Source of the DNA: Stenotrophomonas maltophilia
GTDB lineage: Bacteria; Pseudomonadota; Gammaproteobacteria; Xanthomonadales; Xanthomonadaceae
Direction of reading: 5' to 3'
Assembly: GCF_006974125.1 (NCBI RefSeq)
Contig: NZ_CP037858.1
Coordinates: 1,488,001 to 1,552,000 of the forward strand
DNA: 64,000 nt
Part shown: positions 42,146 through 51,365 of the stretch, in pieces
Numbering within the stretch: position 1 is the stretch's first letter
Layout: each line of letters opens with the position of its first letter
Notes under the pieces: model-generated
The model's input: only the letters and a program-made list of their open reading frames with translations
What the model was told of the DNA's origin: nothing
The model's database searches: none
Made by a program: the position numbers and the translations under genes

Positions 42146-44098
42146 ATGACCGAACACCTCACCGACCTGGACGCCGCCGTCGACTGGTTGTTTGCGCGCG
42201 TGGACGGGCCGCTGCGGATCGGGGCACCGCTGGCACTGGGCAAGCCGCATCGGCTGCTCAATGCCCTCTATGCACGCGTCGAGCACGATCCGTCGCGACC
42301 GCTGCAGCTGTATACCGCGCTGTCGCTGAACCCGCCGAAGGCGCGCGGCAACGGCCTGGAAGCGCGCTTCATGGCGCCGTTCGCGCAGCGCCACTTCGGC
42401 GATGATTTCCCGCGCCTGGCCTATGCCGATGCGATCGCGCGCGACGCGCTGCCGGCACATGTGCAGGTGGAAGAGTTCTACATGCAGTCCGGCGCCCTGC
42501 TCGGTTCGCGGCAGGCGCAATCCAGCTATACCAGCCTGAACTACACCCACGCCGCCGATGCGGTCGCGCAGCGCGCGCCGCAGGTGATCGTGCAGAAGGT
42601 GGCGATGCGACCGAACGATCGCCGGCTGTCGCTGTCGTGCAACAACGACATCACCCAGGACACGCTGGATGCGATGACCGCTCGCGGCCTGCCGCGCCCG
42701 TTGCTGATCGCCGAGATCGATCCGCAGCTGCCTTACATGGGGGGCTCGGCCACGGTCGATGTGTCGTTCTTCGATCTGGTGATCACCCCGCCGCCGCCGT
42801 ATCCGGCGCTGTTCGGGCTGCCGCGGCAGCCGGTCGGCGATGCCGACTACGCCATCGGCCTGTATGCCAGCACCCTGGTACGCGATGGCGGCACCCTGCA
42901 GATCGGCATCGGTACGCTGGCCGATGCACTCAGCCATGCGCTGGTGCTGCGCCACACCGACAACGCACGCTACCGCCGCGTGCTGCATGCGCTGGATCCG
43001 CAGCTGGCCAGCCACCCGCTGGTGCAGGAGATCGGTGGCGTGGATCCGTTCGAGGTGGGCCTGTATGGCTGTAGCGAGATGCTCAACGAGGGCTTCCGGC
43101 GGCTGGTGCAGACCGGGGTGATCAAGCGCAAGGTGCATGACGACCTGGCGCTGATGCAGCGCATCGAGAACGGCAGCACGTTGTCCATCGACCACGCCAC
43201 CCTGGCGGCCGAGGGCGAGTACCTGCACGGCGCGTTCTACCTGGGTTCGCCGGAATTCTACGAATGGCTGCGCACGCTGCCGGACGACGAATGCCGTGCG
43301 ATCGGCATGCGCCGCATCAGCGAGATCAACCAGCTGTACGGCGGCAACGAGACGCTGGAACGCCTGCAGCGCCGGCACGCGCGCTTCTTCAACTCCTGCA
43401 TGATGGCCACCGCGCTGGGCGCGGCAGTCTCGGATGCGCTGGACGACGGACGCGTGGTGTCCGGTGTGGGCGGCCAGTACAACTTCGTGGCGATGGCACA
43501 TGCCCTGCCGGAAGCGCGCAGCGTGTTGATGTTCCGCGCCGCCCGCGACGACAAGGGCCAGCGCGAATCCAACGTACGCTGGAACTACGGGCACACCACC
43601 ATCCCGCGCCACCTGCGCGACATCTACCTCAACGAGTACGGCATCGCCGATCTGCGTGGGCTGACCGACGAGGACTGCGTGCATGCGATGACCGCAATCA
43701 CCGAGGCTCCGTTCCAGGGCGGCCTGCTGCAGCAGGCACAGGCCTCGCGCAAGCTGCTGGCGGCGTCCCAGCCCGACCCGCAGCGCCTGCAGCGGAACAC
43801 CCCGCAGGCATTGGCCGCCGCACTGGCACCGTTCCGTGTCGATGGCAGCCTGCCCGACTATCCGCTGGGCAGCGACTTCAACGAGATCGAACAGGTGCTG
43901 GTGAAGGCGCTGGGTTGGCTGAAGGCCAACACGCAGACCCGTAGCGACAAGCTGAGCACGGTCTGGGCCGCGCTGCGCCAGCCGGCCGGCGACGGCGATG
44001 CGGTGTACCTGCAGCGCATGGGCCTGCAGGCGCCGAAGGATTTCGCCGAGCGCCTGGACGCGCGACTGCTGCGCCTGGCGCTGGCCCGCACCGCCTGA
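42146..44098 (+). CDS. acetyl-CoA hydrolase/CoA-transferase family protein
   Basis: Large protein of 650 aa of the acetyl-CoA hydrolase/transferase family. A short unusual N-terminal part precedes segments such as YTALSLNPPK, FYMQSGALLG, GTLQIGIGTLADALSHAL, SVLMFRAARD and VVSGVGGQYNFVAMAHAL near residues 440-460. It is longer than the usual 430-550 aa. The stretch that normally holds the catalytic glutamate (E-x-D-x-x-G) reads HARFFNSCMMA, so CoA-transfer chemistry is uncertain. It follows the flavin reductase gene by 33 bases. Confidence 0.75.
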   Translation: MTEHLTDLDAAVDWLFARVDGPLRIGAPLALGKPHRLLNALYARVEHDPSRPLQLYTALSLNPPKARGNGLEARFMAPFAQRHFGDDFPRLAYADAIARDALPAHVQVEEFYMQSGALLGSRQAQSSYTSLNYTHAADAVAQRAPQVIVQKVAMRPNDRRLSLSCNNDITQDTLDAMTARGLPRPLLIAEIDPQLPYMGGSATVDVSFFDLVITPPPPYPALFGLPRQPVGDADYAIGLYASTLVRDGGTLQIGIGTLADALSHALVLRHTDNARYRRVLHALDPQLASHPLVQEIGGVDPFEVGLYGCSEMLNEGFRRLVQTGVIKRKVHDDLALMQRIENGSTLSIDHATLAAEGEYLHGAFYLGSPEFYEWLRTLPDDECRAIGMRRISEINQLYGGNETLERLQRRHARFFNSCMMATALGAAVSDALDDGRVVSGVGGQYNFVAMAHALPEARSVLMFRAARDDKGQRESNVRWNYGHTTIPRHLRDIYLNEYGIADLRGLTDEDCVHAMTAITEAPFQGGLLQQAQASRKLLAASQPDPQRLQRNTPQALAAALAPFRVDGSLPDYPLGSDFNEIEQVLVKALGWLKANTQTRSDKLSTVWAALRQPAGDGDAVYLQRMGLQAPKDFAERLDARLLRLALARTA

Positions 44099-44099
44099 G

Positions 44100-44163
44100 A
44101 AAAGGGGACGGAGGGGATTAAGTCGTTTGTGCACAAACGACTTAATCCCCTCCGTCCCCTTTT
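44100..44163. repeat. 64-nt perfect palindrome
   Basis: Two perfect arms of 32 nt with no spacer (44100-44131 and 44132-44163), centred on TTTGTGCACAAA and ending AAAAGGGGACGG. It lies between the convergent acetyl-CoA hydrolase-like gene and tkt. It is unrelated in sequence to the GGGGTCAG hairpins, and similar sequences are known to me as RAYT-associated REPs in Proteobacteria. Confidence 0.9.
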
Positions 44164-44179
44164 TCTTGCGGCAAAGAAA

Positions 44180-44199
44180 AGGCCGGCGTGCGCCGGCCT
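44180..44199 (-). terminator. terminator after tkt
   Basis: On the minus strand AGGCCGGCG-CA-CGCCGGCCT runs into TTTCTTTG, 26 bases after the tkt stop codon. Confidence 0.8.
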
Positions 44200-44224
44200 C
44201 CCCTTCGTTACGTCGCGAAGCGGC

Positions 44225-46222
44225 TTACAGCGCCTTGGCAGCTTCCACCACGTGGGCGGTGGTGATGCCGAAGTGCTTGTACAGCTGGTCGGCCGGGGCC
44301 GAGGCGCCGAAGGTGTCGATACCGATCACTGCACCGTCCAGGCCAACGAACTGGCGCCAGAAACCGGTGACGCCGGCTTCCACGGCCACGCGCTTGCGCA
44401 CAGCGTTCGGCAGCACCGATTCACGGTAGGCCGCATCCTGGCGCAGGAACACGTCGGTGGACGGCATCGAGACCACGCGGGTCTTGAGGCCGGCCGCGTC
44501 CAGCTGGGCCTTGGCTTCGGTGGCCAGCGAGACTTCCGAACCGGTGGCGATCAGGATCACGTCCGGGGTACCGGCAGCATCGGCCAGCACGTAACCGCCA
44601 CGCTCGATCTGGGCGATCTGCTCGGCGTCGCGCGGCTGGTGCGGCAGGTTCTGGCGGCTGAACACCAGGCAGCTCGGGCCGTCCTGGCGGGTGATCGCGG
44701 CCTTCCAGCTCACTGCCGATTCAACGGCGTCGCACGGGCGCCACACGTCGTTGTTCGGGATGTAGCGCAGCGAGGCCAGGTGCTCCACCGGCTGGTGGGT
44801 CGGGCCGTCTTCGCCCAGGCCGATCGAGTCGTGGGTGTAGACGTGGATGGCGTGGGCCGGGATCAGCGCGCTCATGCGCACGCCGTTGCGGGCGTAATCG
44901 CTGAACACCAGGAAGGTGGCATCGAACGGAATGAAGCCACCGTGCAGGGCCAGGCCATTGGCGATCGCGGTCATGCCGAACTCGCGCACGCCGTAATACA
45001 CATAGTTGGCGTTGGCGTCGTCGCTGGCGACCGACTTGCTGCCCTTCCACAGGGTCAGGTTGGAGTGCGCCAGGTCGGCCGAGCCACCGACGATTTCCGG
45101 CAGCAGCGGGGCGTAGGCTTCGATGGCCAGCTGCGAGGCCTTGCGCGAGGCGATCGTCGGGCCTTCAGCGGCCACCTGGGCGATGTAGGCATCGGCCTTG
45201 GCAACGAAGTCGGCCGGCAGTTCGCCGTGCGAGCGGCGGGTCAGTTCGGCGGCTTCGCCCGGGTACTGGCTGGCGTACTTGTCGAACAGCTGTTCCCACT
45301 CGGCCTGGCGCAGCGTGCCGGCGCCATTGGCGCGCCAGCCGTCGTAGATCGCCTGCGGGATCTCGAACGGACCGTATTCCCAGCCCAGCTGCTTGCGGGT
45401 GGCTTCCAGTTCGTCCTTGCCCAGCGGGGCGCCGTGGCTGGATTCCTTGCCCGCCTTGTTCGGCGAACCAAAACCAATGGTGGTGCGGCAGCAGATCAGG
45501 GTCGGCTTGTCGCTCTGCGACAGCGCGGCCTCGATGCCGGCCTTGATGCTTTCCGGGTCGTGGCCATCGACGTCACGGACCACGTTCCAGCCATAGGCCT
45601 CGAAACGCTCCGGGGTGTTGTCGGTGAACCAGCCCTCGACGTTGCCGTCGATGGAGATGTGGTTGTTGTCCCAGAAGCAGACCAGCTTGTGCAGGCCCCA
45701 GGTGCCGGCCAGCGACGCGGCTTCATGCGAGACGCCTTCCATCAGGCAGCCATCACCCATGAACACCCAGGTGCGGTGGTCGACCACTTCCAGTTCCGGG
45801 CGGTTGAAGCGCTGTGCCAGCAGCTTCTCGGCCAGGGCGAAGCCCACGGCATTGGCGAAACCCTGGCCCAGCGGGCCGGTGGTGGTTTCCACGCCCGGGG
45901 TCTCGTGGCGTTCCGGGTGGCCAGCGGTGTGGCTGCCCAGCTGGCGGAACAGCTTCAGCTGTTCGATCGGCAGGTCGTAACCGCTCAGGTGCAGCAGCGC
46001 GTACTGCAGCATCGAACCGTGGCCGTTGGACAGCACGAAACGGTCGCGGTTGAACCAGTGCGGATTGCTCGGGTTATGGCGGAGATAGTCGTTCCAGAGG
46101 ACTTCGGCAATGTCGGCCATGCCCATGGGCATGCCGGGGTGGCCGGACTTTGCGGTTTCAACCGCATCGGCGGCAAGGAAGCGGATGGCGTTGGCCAACT
46201 GGCGACGGGTAGGCTGCGTCAT
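44225..46222 (-). CDS. tkt: transketolase
   Basis: Thiamine-diphosphate enzyme of the pentose phosphate pathway moving two-carbon units between sugar phosphates, 665 aa. Motifs are [12 protein letters not shown] at the N-terminus, the ThDP/Mg2+ region [16 protein letters not shown] and [10 protein letters not shown], the second-domain signature [17 protein letters not shown] and [15 protein letters not shown]. The start at 46222 gives [15 protein letters not shown]. It forms part of the same carbon-metabolism neighbourhood as fbaB, pyk, pgk and gap. Confidence 0.96.
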   Translation of the reverse strand: MTQPTRRQLANAIRFLAADAVETAKSGHPGMPMGMADIAEVLWNDYLRHNPSNPHWFNRDRFVLSNGHGSMLQYALLHLSGYDLPIEQLKLFRQLGSHTAGHPERHETPGVETTTGPLGQGFANAVGFALAEKLLAQRFNRPELEVVDHRTWVFMGDGCLMEGVSHEAASLAGTWGLHKLVCFWDNNHISIDGNVEGWFTDNTPERFEAYGWNVVRDVDGHDPESIKAGIEAALSQSDKPTLICCRTTIGFGSPNKAGKESSHGAPLGKDELEATRKQLGWEYGPFEIPQAIYDGWRANGAGTLRQAEWEQLFDKYASQYPGEAAELTRRSHGELPADFVAKADAYIAQVAAEGPTIASRKASQLAIEAYAPLLPEIVGGSADLAHSNLTLWKGSKSVASDDANANYVYYGVREFGMTAIANGLALHGGFIPFDATFLVFSDYARNGVRMSALIPAHAIHVYTHDSIGLGEDGPTHQPVEHLASLRYIPNNDVWRPCDAVESAVSWKAAITRQDGPSCLVFSRQNLPHQPRDAEQIAQIERGGYVLADAAGTPDVILIATGSEVSLATEAKAQLDAAGLKTRVVSMPSTDVFLRQDAAYRESVLPNAVRKRVAVEAGVTGFWRQFVGLDGAVIGIDTFGASAPADQLYKHFGITTAHVVEAAKAL

Positions 46223-46369
46223 GGTTCTGTCGGAATCGGGAGGCGGCCGCGGACGTGCGGGCGGCCTATTGTCCCATAGTCGCCGGGCCGGGGGTCGGTA
46301 CATCGTGCCCGGTCGTGCCGGCCGCTGGCCGGCAGCGTCGTGATCTCCGCCGGATTCCGCATGTGAAAC

Positions 46370-46409
46370 GGGGTCGGAGCCCTTTCACTGCGGAAAGGAA
46401 TCCGACCCC
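46370..46409. repeat. GGGGTCGGA-type palindrome
   Basis: Arms of 17 nt (46370-46386 and 46393-46409) with two mismatches and loop ACTGCG, a decayed member of the GGGGTCAG family, just after the 3' end of the dicarboxylate symporter gene. Confidence 0.75.
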
Positions 46410-46437
46410 GATCAGGTCGCCAGCGGTGGCGTTGGAC

Positions 46438-47757
46438 TCAGTCCTGGTGCGGGGTCAGCGCCGGGCCGTCGTGGGACTCGCCCTTGGCCACCAGGGTGGT
46501 CAGGGCCAGGTCGCCGGTCACGTTCAGCGCGGTACGGCACATGTCCAGGAAGTGGTTCACGCCCAGGATCAGGCCGATGCCCAGCGGGTTCACGCCGACC
46601 ATCGCACAGATCATCGCCACCACCGGCAGCGAGCCCGACGGCACGCCGGCGGTACCGATGCCACCGAGGATGCAGACCGCCATCACCATGATCTGCTGGC
46701 CGATGCTCAGGTCCACGCCGAAGAACTGGGCCAGGAAGATCACCGTCACGCCCTCGAACAGCGCGGTGCCGTTCTGGTTGGCGGTGGCGCCCACGGTCAG
46801 CACGAAGCGCGACACGCGCTGCGGTAGGCCCATCTGGTCGGCCACGCGCAGCGCGGTCGGCAGGGTGGCGTTGCTGGAGGCGGTGGAGAACGCCATCACC
46901 GTCGCTTCCTGGGTATCGCGGAAGAACGACAGCGGCGAACGGCCGGACAGCCACACGGCGGTACCGTAGGTCACGACCATGTGCAGGCCCAGTGCCAGCA
47001 CCACCACGCCTACGTAGGCACCCAGGCGGATGATCAGCTCGAAGCCGAACAGTGCCGCCAGGTTGAACATGAAGCAGGCCACCGCATACGGGGCCAGGCG
47101 GATGACCAGGTTGATCAGGGTCATCGAGATTTCGAACACGCCCTCGATGGCGCGGCGCAGCGGGGCCACCTTCTCGTTGTCGGTCAGCACCATGCCGATG
47201 CCGAACATCAGCGCGAAGAACATCAGCGACAGGATCGCGCCATTGTCAGACGCGGCCTGCAGCACGTTGCTCGGCACGATCGACAGCAGCATGTCCATGC
47301 CCTTCGGCGTGCCGTGGATGCCAGCAACGATTTCCTTGCTGCGCTCGGCGTTCTCCGACAGCATCATCGCGGCGACCTGCGGATCCACGCCGGCGCCCGG
47401 CTTGAGCAGGTTGACCAGCACCAGGCCGATGCCCACGGCAATGCCGGACAGCAGCACGGTATACGCCAGGGTCTTCCAGCCGATGCGCCCGAGGGCGCGG
47501 ATGTCGCCCATTTCCGACACGCCCATGATCAGCGCCGAGAAGATCAGCGGCACGATCAGCATGAAGATCAGGTTGAGGAACAGGCCCGACGCCGGGGTGG
47601 TGACGTAGTCCATTACCCACTTGGCACCGGCCTGCAGACCATCGACGCTGCCACCCAGGGCGTGCACGATCAGTCCCAGGACCAGGCCGATCGCAAAGCC
47701 GATGCCCATCTTCCAATGCAGGGGCAACTTCTTCTTGTCGGCAGCAGCTGCTGTCAT
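46438..47757 (-). CDS. dicarboxylate/amino acid:cation symporter (DAACS)
   Basis: Inner-membrane symporter of 439 aa in the GltP/DctA family. The serine-rich HP1 loop is STASSNATLPTAL, the TM7 motif is TVGATANQNGTALFEG, and the HP2 region is GGIGTAGVPSGSLP with VNPLGIGLILGVNHFLDMCRT. Substrates in the family are glutamate, aspartate or C4-dicarboxylates; NMCRT-like DMCRT fits a carboxylate carrier. It has an unusually large extracellular loop near 120-150 (AAMMLSENAERSKE). Confidence 0.92.
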   Translation of the reverse strand: MTAAAADKKKLPLHWKMGIGFAIGLVLGLIVHALGGSVDGLQAGAKWVMDYVTTPASGLFLNLIFMLIVPLIFSALIMGVSEMGDIRALGRIGWKTLAYTVLLSGIAVGIGLVLVNLLKPGAGVDPQVAAMMLSENAERSKEIVAGIHGTPKGMDMLLSIVPSNVLQAASDNGAILSLMFFALMFGIGMVLTDNEKVAPLRRAIEGVFEISMTLINLVIRLAPYAVACFMFNLAALFGFELIIRLGAYVGVVVLALGLHMVVTYGTAVWLSGRSPLSFFRDTQEATVMAFSTASSNATLPTALRVADQMGLPQRVSRFVLTVGATANQNGTALFEGVTVIFLAQFFGVDLSIGQQIMVMAVCILGGIGTAGVPSGSLPVVAMICAMVGVNPLGIGLILGVNHFLDMCRTALNVTGDLALTTLVAKGESHDGPALTPHQD

Positions 47758-47814
47758 ACGCGGGTTTCCTCGAAAAATGAATGCACTCTAACAAAGCGCG
47801 CAAGCGGCGCCGGT

Positions 47815-49530
47815 TCAGGTTCGCCGCGGCGGATACAGCGGCGCCAGGCCAGTGTCAGCGGTGATCGCCGTCGCCGACCAGTGCGGTCCGTCACGGAAGA
47901 CCTCGCGCAGGCGCGTGCGCAGCGGCGCCAGATCACCCTGGCCGCCCCATCGGGCCTGCTGCAGATCCTGCAGCACCTGGCGCTGGGTCGGGTCATCCAA
48001 CCGTGCAATGACCTGCTCGATGCGTTCGACGCCGGCCATCGCGCACAGCTGCGCCTCCACCTGCTCGAACCCTTCGCCATCCAGCGTGCGGCGCAGTTCG
48101 GCCAAACCGGCACGTCCGCTCGCCACGGTCGGCACAGCACCCCTGCCCACCTCAGGCGCCGCCACGCGCGGGCGACGGCCACGCTGCCAGCCCCACAACA
48201 GGGTCAACAGCCACAGCAGCGCCAGGCCGATGGTCGCGCCCATCCACGGCCACGGACGTTCGGCCAGGCCACCGGCGCGCGGATCGGTCGCGGCGATGCG
48301 GCTGTCCTTTCCATCGCTGCCGGGCAGCGCGGCGTCGGTGTCGATTGGCGGCAGCGGTGCCGGCGAGCCGTTGCCAGCGCCATTGCCCGCCGCAACCGTC
48401 AGCGTCAGGTCCGGCAGCTTCGCTTCCTCTGCCTTGCCATTGCGCACGTCCCACCACGGCAGGCGCGGCCCCGGCACCACCAGCGAACCCGGCTGGCGCG
48501 GCACGATCGAATAGCGGCGGGTGATCTTCAGCCGCGGCGTGCTGCCATTGAACGATTCTTCGTACTGCGCAGGTTCGGCGAATACCTGCGCATGGGTGCC
48601 CAGGTCCGGCACCGGCAGGTCGGTGAACTGTGCGCGGGTTGCCCCTTCGGCAATCGCCTCGACCACCACATTGGCGGCCTCACCGGTACGGGCGCTGGTC
48701 GGCGCACTGGTGTAGCGCAGCAGAAGGCTCTGCAGCGGAAGCCATGGCTGCGGCGCCTGTGCCGGTTGTGCCTGCACCTGCAGCGTGCGATCGGCACCGG
48801 TGGCATTCATGCGGCCATCCCCACCACCGAAGAAATCATCGAAGAAGCCACCGGCGCTGCGCCCGTTGAAGCGCGCACCTGCGAGGCGCAGGGCGCCGCT
48901 GCGCTCCGGGATCAGCAGGAAGCGGCGCTCGACCACGTTGTAACGGCGGCCGTTGACCTGGCGAACATCGGTGCGGTCATCGCCTACACGCTGCAGCGAC
49001 GCCCCGGCAGGTGTATCCAGCACCAGCTCGCCGGACGCCAGCTGCGAGGCGAAATACAGCCGCACCACCACGCCTACGCTCTGCTGCACGTACGGCGTCT
49101 CGTCATCGACAACGGTTTCGATGAAGGCCATTGCATTGCTGTCGGGGCCGGCCACGGCGGCGGCATCCACCTGCAGGGTCAGCGGCGCGGTACGGACGCT
49201 GCCCACCTGCAGGCCCGGCACCACCAGTGCACCGCTACGCCGTGGCGTGAGTGCCACGCCATACAGATTGCGCTGCTGCATGCTGCCGTTGCTCCACTCC
49301 ACCTGGCGGCTGCTGGTCTGCCCGCTGAGGTCGAAGTCGGTGCGCAACGGTGTGAAGTCAGGGGCGCCCTGGTCGCTCTCGACATTGAGCATGACCGTGT
49401 CACCCATCGCGATGCGGTCGCGGTCCAGCCACGCGCGCGGCTGCGCCCAGGCCAGCAGCGGCAGCCACAGCAGCAGCGCCGCCAGTACCTGTCGGGGCCA
49501 GTGCCCGTGCATGTTGATCGCCCGCGTCAT
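47815..49530 (-). CDS. batD: BatD-like envelope protein
   Basis: Exported membrane-anchored protein of 571 aa. A signal peptide (about 10-29, ending AWAQ) leads into a series of beta-sandwich domains, with QPRAWLDRDRIAMGDTVML at the start. One transmembrane helix (about 427-450, GLALLWLLTLLWGWQRGR) is followed by a cytosolic tail of about 120 residues. This matches BatD of the Bat (Bacteroides aerotolerance) loci. It is the last gene of the six-gene unit and overlaps the preceding one by 4 bases. Its biochemical role is not established. Confidence 0.85.
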   Translation of the reverse strand: MTRAINMHGHWPRQVLAALLLWLPLLAWAQPRAWLDRDRIAMGDTVMLNVESDQGAPDFTPLRTDFDLSGQTSSRQVEWSNGSMQQRNLYGVALTPRRSGALVVPGLQVGSVRTAPLTLQVDAAAVAGPDSNAMAFIETVVDDETPYVQQSVGVVVRLYFASQLASGELVLDTPAGASLQRVGDDRTDVRQVNGRRYNVVERRFLLIPERSGALRLAGARFNGRSAGGFFDDFFGGGDGRMNATGADRTLQVQAQPAQAPQPWLPLQSLLLRYTSAPTSARTGEAANVVVEAIAEGATRAQFTDLPVPDLGTHAQVFAEPAQYEESFNGSTPRLKITRRYSIVPRQPGSLVVPGPRLPWWDVRNGKAEEAKLPDLTLTVAAGNGAGNGSPAPLPPIDTDAALPGSDGKDSRIAATDPRAGGLAERPWPWMGATIGLALLWLLTLLWGWQRGRRPRVAAPEVGRGAVPTVASGRAGLAELRRTLDGEGFEQVEAQLCAMAGVERIEQVIARLDDPTQRQVLQDLQQARWGGQGDLAPLRTRLREVFRDGPHWSATAITADTGLAPLYPPRRT

Positions 49531-51365
49531 CGCCCTTCCCTCTTCCTGCGTTCGTTTTCCAGCTGGAACTTGGCCCGCAGCAATGCACCCGGATCATCCG
49601 GCACGCGCCGCATCCACGCCTCCACCGCCTGTTGCTCCTCGCGTTGGCGCGGAGTGGTGCCGTCGCTACCTGGCACGGGTTTGCCATCCTGTTCGCCCTT
49701 GCCCTGGCGTGCCTGCTGCATTGCCTGCTGCATGCGCTGGCGCTGCTGCTCATCAGCCTGGGCCTGCGCCTTGGCATCCTCCACCTGTGGTGGCGCCTGC
49801 TGTCCATCGCGGCCGCGCTCGCCGGACTGAGGCGTCGACTGCGCGTTGTCGTCACCCGCCCTGGGCTGGCCCTGCTGGCCCTGCTGCGGTTGGCCCTGCC
49901 CCGGATCCTTCTGGCCCTGCTGCGGTTGCTGGCCCTGCGGGTTCTGCTGGCCCTGTGAATTGTTCTGCTGCTTCTGCTGCCCGTTCTGCCGCGGCTTCTG
50001 CTGGTCCTGCCCCTGCCCCCCCGACTGCCTGCGCTTGCGCGCGGCATCGACCACCGCGCGGTTGGCCACCGCATCGGGCATGCCGGGATGCAACGCCAAC
50101 GCGCGGTCGTAGGCGGCGATGGCCTCATCATAGCTGCCCTGGCGCGCCAGCGTGTTGGCCAGGTTGTACCAACCGGCATCACTGTCGATGCCCTCGAACT
50201 GCTTGCGCGCAGTGGCGAAGTCGCCCTTGCGATAGGCCTGCACGCCGTCGTCCAGGCGCTGGTGCTGCAGCTGGTCGGCCCGCTTCCACAGGGTGCCCTG
50301 CAGCGGCGGCGAAGCGGGCGCGGCAGGTGCCTGCGCCTGCACATCACTCATCCACGGCAACAGGCCCACCGCCAGCACCGTTGCCAGCACTGCGCGGCGG
50401 CGGAAGGCAAGCAGCGCCAGCAGCATCAGCGGCGGCAACAGCCAGAAGCCCTCGTCACGCCATTGCTTGCCTTCGCCCGGCCGTTGCGCGGCCGCACCCT
50501 CGCGTGCATCGAGCACGCCCAGCGCACGCAGGTCACTGTCATCGGCGGCAATGCGCGCATAGCGACCGCCACCTGCCGTGGCAACGGCACGCAGGCTACC
50601 CTCATCCAGTGCGGCCTTGCGGATCTGCCCACTGCCGTCACGGTACGCCGCACCCGCCGATGTGCCGAGCCCCAGCACCGACACCTGCAGGCCGAGACCA
50701 CGTGCCTGCGCGGCCGCCAACGCAGCTTCACCATCAGCTTGATCGGTGACCAGCAGGATCTGTCCCTGCGGTGCAGCGATCTGCCGCATCAGCCGCGTGG
50801 CCCAGTCGATGCCACGGTCGGCACGCTGGCCATCACGCGGCATCACATCCGGCGACAAGGCATCCAGATACAGCGCGACGTTGCTGCCGTCATCGGTCAG
50901 CGGCGCCACGGTGTAGGCATCTTCTGCGTACACCACCAGACCGACCTGCCCGCCCTTGCGTGCGCGCAGGAGCTCGCCGACCTTGGCCCGTGCCTGCAGC
51001 AGGCGCGACGGCGGCAGGTCGGTGGCAGTGATGCGGCTGGACAGATCCAGCACGACCAGCAGCGGTGCGCTGGGCTGGAACATCGGTTGTGCCTGCTGCC
51101 GCCAGCTCGGTCCGGCCATTGCCAGTGATGCGAGCGTCCAGCCCAGCAGCACCGCCAATGGCAGACGCATGCGACGGCGCGTACCAGCCGCCAGCAGATG
51201 CGGCAACAGATGTGCATCCACCGCCTGCCGCCATGCATCGCTGCGCCGCTGCCGGTACAGCGCCACGGCGAGAATCACCGGCAGCGCCAGCAATGCCCAC
51301 AACCATTCGGGGCGCAGGAAGTGCAGCGCGCTCCAGTCCGGAAGATGGGAAGCGAACGCGATCAT
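49527..51365 (-). CDS. VWA-TPR fusion protein (BatB/BatC-like)
   Basis: Inner-membrane protein of 612 aa that joins two Bat functions. A BatB half (membrane segments near 21-36 and 68-84, VWA domain about 100-300, membrane segments about 325-360) is followed by a TPR part at about 385-450 (FATARKQFEGIDSDAGWYNL) and a long Gln/Gly-rich low-complexity tail (QQGQKDPGQGQPQQGQQGQP). The MIDAS motif is DLSSR (107-111) where DxSxS is expected, so metal binding may be lost. 4-base overlaps on both sides place it in the operon. Confidence 0.87.
   Translation of the reverse strand: MIAFASHLPDWSALHFLRPEWLWALLALPVILAVALYRQRRSDAWRQAVDAHLLPHLLAAGTRRRMRLPLAVLLGWTLASLAMAGPSWRQQAQPMFQPSAPLLVVLDLSSRITATDLPPSRLLQARAKVGELLRARKGGQVGLVVYAEDAYTVAPLTDDGSNVALYLDALSPDVMPRDGQRADRGIDWATRLMRQIAAPQGQILLVTDQADGEAALAAAQARGLGLQVSVLGLGTSAGAAYRDGSGQIRKAALDEGSLRAVATAGGGRYARIAADDSDLRALGVLDAREGAAAQRPGEGKQWRDEGFWLLPPLMLLALLAFRRRAVLATVLAVGLLPWMSDVQAQAPAAPASPPLQGTLWKRADQLQHQRLDDGVQAYRKGDFATARKQFEGIDSDAGWYNLANTLARQGSYDEAIAAYDRALALHPGMPDAVANRAVVDAARKRRQSGGQGQDQQKPRQNGQQKQQNNSQGQQNPQGQQPQQGQKDPGQGQPQQGQQGQPRAGDDNAQSTPQSGERGRDGQQAPPQVEDAKAQAQADEQQRQRMQQAMQQARQGKGEQDGKPVPGSDGTTPRQREEQQAVEAWMRRVPDDPGALLRAKFQLENERRKREGR

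Noticed and set aside
44100..44163. Terminal inverted repeats of an insertion sequence
   Set aside because: The arms touch each other with no gene between them and no transposase is encoded nearby.
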